From NCBI RefSeq assembly GCF_000245335.1, contig NZ_JH600279.1, positions 62,001 through 126,000 of the forward strand: a stretch of 64,000 nucleotides of DNA, read 5' to 3'. A program made the position numbers and the translations under genes. Within the stretch, counting starts at the first letter, position 1. The number at the start of each line of letters is the position of its first letter. Below the pieces are notes generated by a model. That model was not told the origin of the DNA. It made no database searches and saw only the letters and a program-made list of their open reading frames with translations. Of the stretch, positions 37,308 to 47,900 are shown piece after piece. The DNA comes from Bacillus mojavensis RO-H-1 = KCTC 3706. GTDB lineage: Bacteria; Bacillota; Bacilli; Bacillales; Bacillaceae.

Positions 37308-37547
37308 TCATAATATTTCAAGCCGGTCTCCGCTTGTAATGCCGCAATCAGATAGCTTGCATTCTCCGGAAAACACCGTATCCTTATTGACCACTCTGAT
37401 CCAGTGCCCTTCGCGCGGAGGTATGGAAACGCTTTGGGCCTGCCAAGCGATGTCAATGACTTTTTTCACCGGGTGGTAATCTGACAATCTGAGATCGAAG
37501 ACACTTCCGTTATAATGTTTCAAATCTATCGTAATATCAATATACAT
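37308..37547 (-). CDS. yukD: Ubiquitin-like type VII secretion protein YukD (EsaB)
   Basis: This 79-residue protein has the YukD ubiquitin-like beta-grasp fold: MYIDITIDLKHYNG strand pattern, a helix around PVKKVIDIAWQ, and C-terminal LSDCGITSGDRLEIL. It lacks the C-terminal Gly-Gly of ubiquitin, so it is not conjugated; it acts as an accessory or regulatory component. It sits between yukE and essB, with a hairpin separating it from yukE. Confidence 0.93.
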   Translation of the reverse strand: MYIDITIDLKHYNGSVFDLRLSDYHPVKKVIDIAWQAQSVSIPPREGHWIRVVNKDTVFSGECKLSDCGITSGDRLEIL

Positions 37548-37564
37548 GTTTATTCACCCTTACA

Positions 37565-37600
37565 TAGAAAGAGCGCCGTCTTCTGGTGAATCAGGCGCTC
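37565..37600 (-). terminator. Hairpin between yukE and yukD, probable attenuator
   Basis: GAGCGCC (37594-37600 read on the minus strand) pairs with GGCGCTC (37571-37577) around a 16-base loop, followed by TTTCTAT. It lies directly after yukE, so partial termination would give more secreted substrate than machinery. This role is inferred. Confidence 0.6.
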
Positions 37601-37616
37601 CTTCCCTTTCATACTG

Positions 37617-37910
37617 TTATCCGCGGATTTGATTTGCGATGTCTTGGTCAGTAGACTCAAGAGTATTTGCTGTTTGATCAAGCTGCTGGTTAACATCTTG
37701 AAGCAAATCTGACATTTTGATAAATGAAGGTTTGAGCTGCTCGTATTGATCTGCGAACGCTTCGCTAGAAGCACCTTCCCACATGCTTTTCAAATCAGAG
37801 ATCATTCGGTTTAAACGATCAACCTGATTTAATACTTCTTGGCTTTCAACGCCATATTGCTTCGCCATCGCTCTTAGCTCTTCGGGTGTGACACGAATTA
37901 ATCCTGCCAT
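37617..37910 (-). CDS. yukE: WXG100 secretion substrate YukE (EsxA)
   Basis: This 97-residue WXG100-family protein is two helices joined by the turn motif WEG (SMWEGASSEAF, about residue 43-45), with the export signal region near its C-terminus. It matches the 168 protein as I recall it, without differences. It is secreted as a dimer through EssC. The start at 37910 has AGGAGG about nine bases upstream; the ORF start at 37934 would put the start within the ribosome binding region. It is the first gene of the operon, preceded by a good sigma-A promoter. Confidence 0.97.
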   Translation of the reverse strand: MAGLIRVTPEELRAMAKQYGVESQEVLNQVDRLNRMISDLKSMWEGASSEAFADQYEQLKPSFIKMSDLLQDVNQQLDQTANTLESTDQDIANQIRG

Positions 37911-38399
37911 ATTCCTCATTACCTCCTGTGCCATCAGCCTAAATATGGGCTAATTCACTTATTTTTAGAACGTAATTATTATAAAAACAGTTTTTCGGTA
38001 CAGTCAAACAAATATGTTTTAATTTTACAAAATGAGTCCAATGGTTTACCTCTCACCTCTTAAAAATTACATATTTTGTTAAACAAATAGGTTTATTTTC
38101 TCAATCCATGTTGCCTTCTTGGGATAATCCAAAAGACCCAAATGATTCTCTAACTCCCAAAAAAAACCTTTCAGAAAATTTGATGCTACAGCACCATCTC
38201 TGAAAAGGTTCAGTTTTTCTGAAACACTCATCACAGAACATGTATCTCATTATATTTAAAAAGTGTTTTTTGGCTTTGTACACTTCTATTAAACTGTATT
38301 CTTTGTTGTTGATTTTCACAAACAAGAACAATCATAATAAAAGCAAGACGATTTGATGTCAAAGAGAACAAAGAATACAAGGATGGAAAAGTAGGGATA
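37911..38399. other. Intergenic region between yukE and adeR
   Basis: This 489-bp region holds the yukE promoter near its left end and must hold the adeR promoter on the other side. A minus-strand open frame at 38101-38331 (76 codons) encodes a Cys- and aromatic-rich peptide without recognisable family or ribosome binding site, and is not annotated as a gene. An imperfect inverted repeat, AACCTTTCAGA (38165-38175) with TCTGAAAAGGTT (38199-38210), lies within it. Confidence 0.5.
37978..38007 (-). promoter_or_regulatory. Sigma-A promoter of the yuk/ess operon
   Basis: On the minus strand TTGACT (38002-38007) and a perfect TATAAT (37978-37983) are 18 bp apart, about 70 bp before the yukE start. 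In B. subtilis the operon also depends on DegU-P; a DegU site was not identified by eye. Confidence 0.7.
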
Positions 38400-39632
38400 A
38401 TGATGACCATGCCAAAGGATCCGTTTAAATACAGTTTTGACAGACTGGAAGATGTGGCTGATCATATCAGTGAAGTGCTGCAATGTCCGATCACCATTGA
38501 AGATGTGAACCACAAACTGCTAGCCTACAGCACCCACAGCGATTGCACTGACCCTGCCCGGACGTCTACGATCATTGGCAGAAGAGTGCCGGAGAAGGTT
38601 ATTAATAAATTGTGGAAAGACGGGACGATTCCCGCGCTGCTAAAAACAGACCAGCCGATCAGAGTGAAGGAAATTGACGAAGTCGGACTAAGCAACCGCG
38701 TCGCGATTTCGATTTGGAAGAACAACCAAGTGCTGGGGTTTATTTGGGCGCTTGAAATTCAAAAAACATTGTCGGATGATGATCTGCTGACATTAAAAAT
38801 GGCGGCTAATGCAGTAAGAAATAAGCTGCTTAAGCTCCAAATCAGAAAAACGAAAAATGAGGAACGCAGCCAAGAGTTTTTCTGGAAAATGCTGACTGGA
38901 CACATCTATCAAGAACAGGACATGACGGATGGGTTTAACAAGCTTGGAATGGTCGTTCCCTCTGAATTTTCCGTGATGATCATCCGGGTAAACGGCGAGC
39001 TGACCGAAAAAACAGAACAGCAGCTTCATTATCTGCAGGAAACGACCCAGCAGGTTCATGCTCTGCTGACGACCGTTGATTCCAATGAACTTATCATTTT
39101 AACCGCGCCAAAAACGGATCGTCCTTTTCAAGATTTAAAACAGTTCGCTTTCAGCACGCAAAGACAGCTGAGGGAACGTTATAAAATAGAAGATGCTTCT
39201 ATTGCATTTGGCGGAATATACAACTCGATTTCGTTTGTCTGCCGCTCATATCAGGAAGCACTGTCCGTATTGAAAGCAAAGGAACGGTTTGCTGAAGAAA
39301 CCAAGCATCTCTTCAGTTTTTCAGAATTAGGCATTTATCAATACTTGGACGTGTTAGATGAGAAACGGAAGCAAACGGGATATTTCAACTACTCCCTTTC
39401 AAAACTCGAGCAGTACGACCGGGATCACCAGTCCAATATGGTCGAAACGCTCGAACGTTTTATTGAAGCCGACAGCAATGTGAATACCGCCTCTAAGGTC
39501 TTGAATATTCACGTTAATACATTGAATTACCGGCTGAAGCGAATCAGCCAGATCGCTGAGATCGATTTAAAAAATGTGAATCAAAAGTTTACTATATATT
39601 TGGATATCAAACTTCGAAACATGGGTTTGTGA
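38400..39632 (+). CDS. adeR: Transcriptional activator AdeR (YukF), PucR family
   Basis: This 410-residue regulator of the PucR/CdaR type has an N-terminal sensory region, a GGDEF-like middle (about residues 150-290) and a C-terminal HTH in [18 protein letters not shown] (about residue 365-382). B. subtilis AdeR activates the adjacent ald gene in response to alanine. Two adjacent ATG codons (38400, 38403) are possible starts, with only GTAGGGA upstream. Its stop codon lies inside a perfect hairpin that separates it from ald. Confidence 0.92.
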   Translation: MMTMPKDPFKYSFDRLEDVADHISEVLQCPITIEDVNHKLLAYSTHSDCTDPARTSTIIGRRVPEKVINKLWKDGTIPALLKTDQPIRVKEIDEVGLSNRVAISIWKNNQVLGFIWALEIQKTLSDDDLLTLKMAANAVRNKLLKLQIRKTKNEERSQEFFWKMLTGHIYQEQDMTDGFNKLGMVVPSEFSVMIIRVNGELTEKTEQQLHYLQETTQQVHALLTTVDSNELIILTAPKTDRPFQDLKQFAFSTQRQLRERYKIEDASIAFGGIYNSISFVCRSYQEALSVLKAKERFAEETKHLFSFSELGIYQYLDVLDEKRKQTGYFNYSLSKLEQYDRDHQSNMVETLERFIEADSNVNTASKVLNIHVNTLNYRLKRISQIAEIDLKNVNQKFTIYLDIKLRNMGL

Positions 39633-39656
39633 AATTTCACAAACCCATGTTTTTTT
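39617..39656 (+). terminator. Terminator between adeR and ald
   Basis: The 18-base arm AAACATGGGTTTGTGAAA is followed directly by its exact complement and then a T-run. The adeR stop codon lies within the left arm. It is the longest perfect hairpin found in this window, and lies just upstream of the ald promoter region. Confidence 0.85.
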
Positions 39657-39733
39657 ATTTTCTGTTTCAAACAAAGAATTTTCCAAAAAATCAAGCTACA
39701 CTAAACATATCACATATACGGGAGGAAATAGAT

Positions 39734-40870
39734 ATGATCATTGGGGTTCCTAAAGAGATAAAAAACAATGAAAACCGTGTCGCTTTGACGCCTGGGGGCG
39801 TTTCTCAGCTCGTTTCAAACGGTCACCGCGTGCTGGTTGAATCAGGCGCAGGCCTTGGAAGCGGCTTTGAAAATGAAGCCTATGAATCAGCAGGAGCGGA
39901 AATCATTGCTGATCCGAAACAGGTCTGGGACGCTGAAATGGTCATGAAGGTCAAAGAACCGCTTCCGGAAGAATATGCATACTTCCGAAAAGGGCTTGTA
40001 CTGTTTACTTACCTCCACTTAGCGGCTGAACCGGAGCTTGCACAGGCACTGAAGGATAAAGGCGTCACAGCGATCGCGTATGAAACGGTAAGTGAGGGAC
40101 GGGCATTGCCTCTGCTTACACCGATGTCCGAGGTGGCAGGCAGAATGGCAGCGCAGATCGGAGCCCAGTTCCTAGAGAAACCTAAAGGCGGAAAAGGAAT
40201 CCTCCTTGCCGGAGTGCCTGGCGTTGCCCGAGGAAAAGTAACCATTATCGGTGGGGGCGTAGTCGGAACCAATGCGGCAAAAATGGCTGTCGGCCTAGGT
40301 GCAGATGTGACGATCATCGACTTAAACGCGGATCGCCTGCGTCAGCTTGATGATATATTCGGCCATCAAATTAAAACGTTAATTTCTAACCCTGTCAATA
40401 TCGCCGATTCGGTAGCCGAAGCGGACCTTCTCATTTGCGCCGTGTTAATTCCTGGTGCTAAAGCGCCGACGCTTGTCACAGAGGAAATGGTGAAACAAAT
40501 GAAGCCTGGTTCAGTGATTGTGGATGTTGCAATTGACCAAGGCGGCATCGTTGAAACTGTAGACCACATTACGACACACGATCAGCCGACATATGAAAAA
40601 CACGGCGTCGTTCACTATGCTGTTGCGAACATGCCGGGCGCTGTGCCTCGCACTTCAACAATTGCGTTAACGAACGTTACGGTTCCATATGCACTGCAAA
40701 TCGCAAACAAAGGGGCCGCAAAAGCACTCGAAGACAATGCGGCACTAAGAGCGGGATTAAACACAGCAAACGGCCACGTGACTTATGAGGCTGTTGCCAA
40801 AGATTTAGGATACGAATATGTCCCTGCCGAGAAAGCCTTACAGGATGAATCATCTGTGGCCGGCGCTTAA
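39734..40870 (+). CDS. ald: Alanine dehydrogenase Ald
   Basis: This 378-residue NAD+-dependent enzyme interconverts L-alanine and pyruvate plus ammonia; in Bacillus it allows alanine use and is required for normal sporulation. The N-terminal motif [20 protein letters not shown], the nucleotide-binding [15 protein letters not shown] (about residue 170), and the active-site region [13 protein letters not shown] (about residue 298) are all present. The start at 39734 has GGGAGGAAA upstream; the ORF extension to 39629 overlaps adeR and is rejected. Expression depends on AdeR. Confidence 0.97.
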   Translation: MIIGVPKEIKNNENRVALTPGGVSQLVSNGHRVLVESGAGLGSGFENEAYESAGAEIIADPKQVWDAEMVMKVKEPLPEEYAYFRKGLVLFTYLHLAAEPELAQALKDKGVTAIAYETVSEGRALPLLTPMSEVAGRMAAQIGAQFLEKPKGGKGILLAGVPGVARGKVTIIGGGVVGTNAAKMAVGLGADVTIIDLNADRLRQLDDIFGHQIKTLISNPVNIADSVAEADLLICAVLIPGAKAPTLVTEEMVKQMKPGSVIVDVAIDQGGIVETVDHITTHDQPTYEKHGVVHYAVANMPGAVPRTSTIALTNVTVPYALQIANKGAAKALEDNAALRAGLNTANGHVTYEAVAKDLGYEYVPAEKALQDESSVAGA

Positions 40871-40879
40871 TTCATATTG

Positions 40880-40912
40880 AGCTTGCAGAAAAATTTCTGC
40901 AGGCTTTTTTTA
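40880..40912 (+). terminator. Terminator after ald
   Basis: GCTTGCAGAAA pairs with TTTCTGCAGGC and is followed by seven Ts, about 10 bp after the ald stop. Confidence 0.85.
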
Positions 40913-40983
40913 TCTTTTAAAAAGGAAAAAGGAAATGACGTCTCGAATTAAAACGAAGAACTTGATCATAAAGGAGGATTCAT

Positions 40984-41661
40984 ATGGCTGTTCAGCAATA
41001 TGGCGTGTTAAAAGGCGTTGTCTTAGATATGAAGCGGGAAACAGATGATGACAGTCCTCATTTCCAAGTCAAGATGCTAGGTGAAGAGAATACGTATTAC
41101 AGGTGCGCCATCAATGTCATGTCCAGTTCCGAGGAATCTGAAGTATTGTATTTGGCAGACGATCAGTTTGATTCGAGCTCCATTACCATCCTTCCGAACA
41201 TGCCGTATGGATATACGAAGATCAATGACGAAAACCGTGAAGTAGCACTGGATTATGTGCGGGGCAATCTTTTTGATTCACGGGAAATGAAGCCTTTGCC
41301 TCATGAAATCACGGGGCCTGATAATGATTTAAATGACTTTATTGAAACGTATATGAAGAAAGCGAAAGAAGAGAAAGCGCCGGTTTATATATTCGGGTCA
41401 AAATTTGGACCGGAACAGGCGGCAGATAAAATATTCGGCTTTACCCCGACAAACGGTATGCACAACATCCACATGAATCAAGGCAATGCACTGGATACCC
41501 GCTGGAAAAAAGACAACGGCTCTTGGCATGACGGAGGCATTCTGATTCAATTTGCCGATCAGTGGGCCGCTGTGTTTTTGGCGTTTTTATCCCAGTCATG
41601 GTGTACGGATGAAAACGGGAACCCCGTCAGAGATTGCGATCATACCCAAACGTCTGCGTAA
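40984..41661 (+). CDS. yukJ: Conserved protein YukJ (DUF2278)
   Basis: This 225-residue soluble protein belongs to the YukJ-like DUF2278 family. Visible features are an N-terminal beta-rich part (QYGVLKGVVLDMKRE), a region FIETYMKKAKEEKAPVYIFG (about residue 119), and GIHNIHMNQGN-like HNIHMNQGN (about residue 160) with DGGILIQFADQWAAVFLAF, which resembles a putative hydrolase fold. Function is unknown. AAAGGAGG precedes the ATG. It has its own terminator, shared with the convergent siderophore operon. Confidence 0.85.
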   Translation: MAVQQYGVLKGVVLDMKRETDDDSPHFQVKMLGEENTYYRCAINVMSSSEESEVLYLADDQFDSSSITILPNMPYGYTKINDENREVALDYVRGNLFDSREMKPLPHEITGPDNDLNDFIETYMKKAKEEKAPVYIFGSKFGPEQAADKIFGFTPTNGMHNIHMNQGNALDTRWKKDNGSWHDGGILIQFADQWAAVFLAFLSQSWCTDENGNPVRDCDHTQTSA

Positions 41662-41667
41662 GATAGA

Positions 41668-41701
41668 AAAAGAGACTGCCTGCTGCAGTCTCTTTTTTTT
41701 A
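41668..41701. terminator. Terminator between yukJ and the dhb operon
   Basis: AGAGACTGC pairs with GCAGTCTCT around a short loop, with an A-run on the left and eight Ts on the right. It can end both yukJ and the opposing bacillibactin transcript. Confidence 0.85.
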
Positions 41702-41713
41702 CCGTCAATGCAT

Positions 41714-41923
41714 TTAGACATTTTCGACAGGCTTTAAGCTGTTCGGCCTCATATCGCTCCAATGCGATTGGATGTAGTCCAGACAAGCCTCACGCCCTTT
41801 TTGTTCATGAACGACTGTCCAGCCGCTCGGCACATCGATAAAGCCGGGCCACAAGGAATATTGGCCCTCTTCATTGATGAGAACAAGGTATACGCCATCC
41901 GCATTTTCAAAAGGATTTGCCAT
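41714..41923 (-). CDS. mbtH: MbtH-like protein of bacillibactin synthesis (YbdZ)
   Basis: This 69-residue protein has the MbtH signature [12 protein letters not shown] and the conserved Trp-containing [18 protein letters not shown]. MbtH-like proteins bind NRPS adenylation domains and raise their activity or solubility; here the partner is DhbF, whose stop is 13 bp upstream. AAGGAGGAAAAGCA precedes the ATG. The start of the gene was usually missed in early annotations because of its size. Confidence 0.93.
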   Translation of the reverse strand: MANPFENADGVYLVLINEEGQYSLWPGFIDVPSGWTVVHEQKGREACLDYIQSHWSDMRPNSLKPVENV

Positions 41924-41936
41924 TGCTTTTCCTCCT

Positions 41937-44900
41937 TCATTGATTCATTTCTTCAAATTTAGCTGCCAAAACCCGGCCAATGACTGCGAGCGGTTCCGGC
42001 TGACAGAGATCTTTATGGCGGCAGTCAATGTCGATTTGTTCAATTTGTCCATCAATATAAGGCTTCCACGAATCAGGTTCAATCGGGTCAAACCATTCAG
42101 GAATGATAGTTGATCTGAAAAACAGAACATTTCCGCGGAAGGTTTTCGGCTTATATGAGCCTAAAATGCCGACAGAATTGACATACATATTCTTCAGATT
42201 TAAAATGACCGATTCGTCCAGACTGGCTAGTGCGCTGCCATCTCGCCGCAGAATCTCAATAGCTGTTTCAAAATCAAGCGGTTTGTCCCCTAAGCTGTCT
42301 GGGTCGTACCCGCCTAACGCGAGAAGGGCAATAAGCGCTTCTTCATCATCCGGTGCCTCTTTTATAGGAAGGAAGTGGTTTGGATAGGCGTCCAGCATAA
42401 CCAATAGGGATACTTCTTCTCCTTGATTTTGCAGCTGGGTGGCCATCGCTTGAACGACATTCCCGCCTAGGGACCAGCCTAGCAAATGGTACGGCCCTTT
42501 CGGCTGGATCGTCCGAATCTGTTCTATATAGTCGGCAGCCATGTCATCGAGCGTTTTCGGAAGCGCCTCCTGCTGTCCAATTCCCCGCGCTTGCAGTCCA
42601 TAGATGGGGTAATCCGTTCCTAATGATGTCATCAATCCTGCATAACACCAGCTAAGTCCGCCCGCCGGATGTACGCAAAACAACGGAAGCCGGTCTCCGC
42701 TTGTTCGGAGCGGCAGCAAAACATCAAGAGCGCTTTGGCTTGAACCCATCTCCAGTCTTTCGGCAAGCCCTGCCACAGTCGGTGCTTCAAATAGATTGCC
42801 AATGCTGAGTTCAACCCCGAGTGCTTCACGTATGCGGCTCATCAGCTGAACTGCGAGCAGGGAATGTCCGCCCAAATCGAAGAAACGGTCATCAATACCG
42901 ACACGCGGCAAATGAAGCACTTCCATAAACAAGTCACAAAGGATTTCTTCCTGCGGGGTTCTCGGCCCGCGACCTGTCACCGCAGCAGCAAAATCTGGAG
43001 CAGGCAGCGCTTTACGGTCAAGCTTTCCATTCGGCGTCAGCGGCAATTCTTTCATCGTCACAAAGGCTGAAGGCACCATGTAATCCGGCAGTCTCTCGGC
43101 AGCATACCTCCGCAGTTCCGCCGTATCAAACGTTTCCTCCGAGGAAGGTATGACATAAGCTGCCAAACGTTTATCTCCCGGCTGATCCTCACGAACGATC
43201 ACTGCCGCATCTTCCAGCTGTGAATGCTGAACAAGCGCGGCTTCAATTTCTCCCAGTTCAATTCGGAAGCCCCGAATTTTCACTTGATGATCGGCACGGC
43301 CGACATAATCGAGAGAACCGTCAGCACGCCTGCGGGCTACATCTCCCGTGCGGTACATCCGTGTGCCCGGTGGTCCGAATGGGTCAGCGATGAAGCGTTC
43401 CGCCGTTAAACCGGGCCGTCCTAAATAGCCTCGGGCCAATCCGGCTCCTGACACATACAGTTCTCCAGCCACACCCGGCGGAACGGGCTGTAAACGCTCA
43501 TCCAGCACATACACGCCTAGATCGGGAATTCCGCAGCCGATCAGGCTGTTTGCTCTTATAGCTGCAATATTCCGGTCTAATTCGATATAGCTGACATGCA
43601 CTGTTGTTTCGGTAATACCATACATATTGATCAGTTTTGGCGCCTGTTCAGGATGGCGATGGTACCAATCCTCTAATCGGCTGAGTTCAAGCGCTTCTCC
43701 GCCAAAAACAACATATCTAAGGCTGAGCGCCTGTCCGAGATCAGGCTGCTCCCTTTCCGCCTGCATAAACTGATAGAACGCTGATGGTGTCTGGTTCAAA
43801 ATGGTCACACCCTCTTTTACCAGCAGACGCAGAAACGCTTCCGGAGATCTGCTGATATCATGAGGCACGATAACAAGCCGCCCGCCGTGCAGCAAAGGTC
43901 CCCAAATCTCCCAAACAGAAAAGTCAAACGCGTAGGTATGGAACATTGTCCACACATCGTCTGAACCGAAACGGAACCAGTGATCGGTCGCTCCAAACAA
44001 CCTCGTCACATTTTGGTGAGGAATCATGACGCCTTTTGGAACGCCTGTTGAACCGGATGTATAAATAACATAAGCCGTGTTGAAAGGTGACAGCGGGCGA
44101 ATCCTGTCCGTATGATCAGGATTCAAAGGACTATATGTTTTTAGTTTCTCGCATAATTCCGGATCATCCAGCACAATTTTCGGCACATTTTCTGCAGGCG
44201 GGATTTGATTTTCCACCTGTGAGCTCGTGATGATAATCGCAGGCCGGGCATCGTTCAGCATAAAAGCGATTCGGTCGGCCGGATAGTCCGGATCAAGCGG
44301 CAGGTATGCAGCTCCCGCTTTCAGTACCGCTAACAGTCCAATAGTCATATCCAAAGAGCGAGGCAATGCTAATGCCACAAATTGCTCCGTTCCGACGCCT
44401 TTGCTAATCAGCAGCCGGGCAAGCCGGTTCGCCCTTTCATTCAGCTCGGTATAGCTCATCGCCTTATCTTTATACACGACAGCAATGGAATCAGGGCTCG
44501 ACACAGCTTGTTTCTCAAACAGCTCCGGGAGACACGCTTGCGGAATCTTTTCAGAAACACTTTGCCAATCCGTCGCCGTGATGCTGCGCTCCTCTGATGC
44601 TAGAATATCCAGGCTTCCGATTTTCTGGTCAGGAGCAGCCTCGGCAGCCTCAAGCAGCAGCAGAAGGCGATCAGCGAGAGCTTGAACAGTCTCACGTTTA
44701 AAAAGATCGGTGCTGTACTCAAGCAATCCTTCCAGTCCATTTGGTGTCCCGTCATCAAGACGGCTTTCACTGATTTCTAACGTTACATCAAATTTGGCAG
44801 ATCCTACGCTATGAATGCGCAGGCTGCTTTCTGTACCAGGCAGGTTCAGCTCTGCGTCAGGCGTATTCTGGAACGCGAGCATGACTTGGAATAATGGATG

Positions 44901-47900
44901 CGTCGCCCGGGAGCGAACAGGATTGAGCACCTCTACAAGTCTCTCAAACGGCAGATCCTGATTTTCATAGGCTGCCAGATTCACTTCCCGCACTCTGTCC
45001 AGAAGCTCACGGAAACTCGGATCACCAGAGGTGTCTGTTCTGAGCACCAATGTATTGATAAACAGTCCCACAAGATCACCAAGCGCATCGTCATTCCGCC
45101 CCGCGATCGGGCTTCCAATCGGAATATCCGTTCCAGCTCCGAGCCTCGTCAGCAAGGCGGCAAGCCCTGATTGAAGCACCATAAACAGACTTACTTTATT
45201 GGCACGCGCCAGCTCCAGCAAGCGGCGGTGAAGCTCTGAGTCTATACGGAAATGGATTGTATCTCCCTGATGACTCGGCTCAGCCGGACGTGAATAATCA
45301 GTTGGCAGTTCGAGCTGATCGGGCAGGTCTTCCAGTCTCTCTTTCCAGAAAGCTAGCTGACCGGCAATCAAACTGTCTGGATCATGCTCGCTTCCGAGCA
45401 GACTTTGCTGCCAGAGCGCATAATCCGCATACTGCACAGCAAGCGGTGTCCATTCGGGGGCTCTCCCGTGACAACGGGCGGTATAAGCAGCAGCCAGATC
45501 ACGAGTCAGAGGGGTCAATGACCATCCGTCTCCGACAATATGGTGCACGAGCAGCAGGAGCACGTACTCATCGGGACCGATAACAAAGAGCTCGGCACGG
45601 AAAGCAGGCTCAGCTGCAAGGTCAAAGCTGTAGCGAGCAGCAGCGGCAAGCCTCTTAGAAAGCTCCTCCTTCTTTATTTCTGTAACATATAAATCAGGAC
45701 GGGCTTGATCGGCGTCTAAAATATGCTGATAAGATGTCCCCTGTGATTCAGGGAAGATGGTCCGAAGGCTTTCATGGCGGCTGATGAGATCATACAGTGC
45801 CGCTTGCAGCGCTTCTTGGTTCAGTTCACCTGAAAGACGGACGGCAACCGGGATATTATAAGTAGGACTTGGCCCTTCCAGACAATGGAGGAACCATAGC
45901 CGGCGCTGTGCAAAAGAAAGCGGAATGTTCTCGGGACGTTCAGCTCTTTGCAAAGCGGGACGGACACTCTGCGCCTGGTCAAGATGTGCAGCAAGTCCGG
46001 CAACTGTCGGTTCGTCAAAGAGCTTGGCGATGCCCAGCTCGGCTCCCATCGTCTCACGAATTCGGCTCATCAAACGGGCGGCAAGGAGAGAATGGCCGCC
46101 CAGCTCGAAGAAACTGTCATCAATACCTACGCGTGCAAGACCCAGAACCTCTGCAAACAGATCACACAGTATCTCTTCTTGAGGCGTTCGAGGTCCCCGG
46201 TCAGTGACAGATGCGCTAAAATCGGGTGCCGGCAATGCTTTCCGGTCTAGCTTGCCATTAGGTGTTAATGGCAGTTCATCGATCTCCACAAATGCCGCAG
46301 GCACCATATAATCAGGCAGACTGGCACCAACATAACGGCGAAGCTCAGCAATATCTAGAGCTGAAGAAACAACCAGATACGCCACTAATCGTCTATCTCC
46401 CGGCTGATCCTCTCGAACGACAACCGCAGCCTGTTCAATTTGCGGATGTTTAGCAAGCACGGCATCAATTTCTCCAAGCTCAATGCGGAAACCGCGAATC
46501 TTGATTTGATGATCGGCCCGCCCAATGTAATCCAGAGACCCATCCGCACGCCAGCGGGCCTGATCTCCGGTCCGGTACATCCGTGTGCCCGGCGGTCCGT
46601 ACGGATCAGCAACAAAGCGCTCCGCCGTTAAATCAGGGCGTCCTAAATATCCGCGGGCCAAGCCGGTTCCGGCAATATAGAGCTCCCCAACAATGCCTGG
46701 CGGAACGGGCTGCAAACTATTATCGAGCACATATACCTGCGTATTCCAAATCGGCTTTCCGATCGGAGGCACACCCTGTACACCTTTTTCGAGAGAAGCT
46801 GCCGCAGACCAAATGGTTGTTTCAGTAGGGCCGTATAAATTAGTTACTGGACAATCAAGTGCCTGCAGGGCCTGCAAAAGTCCGCTCGGAAGTGCCTCTC
46901 CCCCGACAAGCACCCTGAGCTCCCGAAGTTTCTCAGGTTCGTTTGTGACCAACGCATGCCACAGGGTCGGCGTGGCCTGCATAATCGTTATATCAAAATA
47001 TTCAATCATTTTAGCTAATGCCTGCGGCTCGCGGATTGTTTCTTTTTGAGCAACAACAATACTCGCTCCGCTGATAAGCGGGAGGAACAATTCCAAAGCA
47101 GAAATATCAAAAGCGACGGTCGTCACAGCCAGCAACCTGTCTTGTTCATTGAGAGAAAATGTCTCCTGCATAGACAGCAGAAAATTACTTAAACTTTTCA
47201 GCGTGACAACAACACCCTTTGGTCTTCCTGTTGATCCTGATGTATAGATGATATACGCCGGATGAACAAGAGATACATGTACATTTGGATTGTCGGCAGA
47301 ATAACGCTTCACAATTTCTTTTGTCACAGGCTGATCCAGCACAAGCTGCGGTGCCGTTATATCATCAGGCAAAGTGGCTGCAATTTCCTCAGTCGTTATC
47401 ATGCATGATGGCTTCGCATCCTTCAGCATGTATGAAATTCTGTCGGCTGGAAACTCCGGATCAAGCGGAAGATAAGCAGCGCCAGTCTTTAGTACGGCAA
47501 GCATTGCAGCTACCATCTCGGAAGACCGCGGCAGAGCCAAGGCGACAAACTGCTCCGGGCCAAGACCTTTTTCTATCAAAAGATGCGCAAGGCGGTTTGC
47601 TTGTTCATTCAGCTCTTGATAGCTTAATTGAATGTGATCGCAAATCAGGGCGATACGTTCAGGCGAACGTTTTGCCTGCTCCTCAAACATATCCGGAAGG
47701 CTGAGCAGCTGCTCGGGTTTTGCTGTCTCATTCCATTCGCTTATGACCCGTGCTTTTTCTGCCGGCAAAAGAAATTCCATTTGCCCAATCAGCATGTCCT
47801 CACCGGCTGATGCCGTTTGTAAAAGCTGTAAGATCCGCTGCTGATGCACCTTTATTTCTGACTCGCTGTACACTTCAGGATTGGCATCCACATCAATTCG

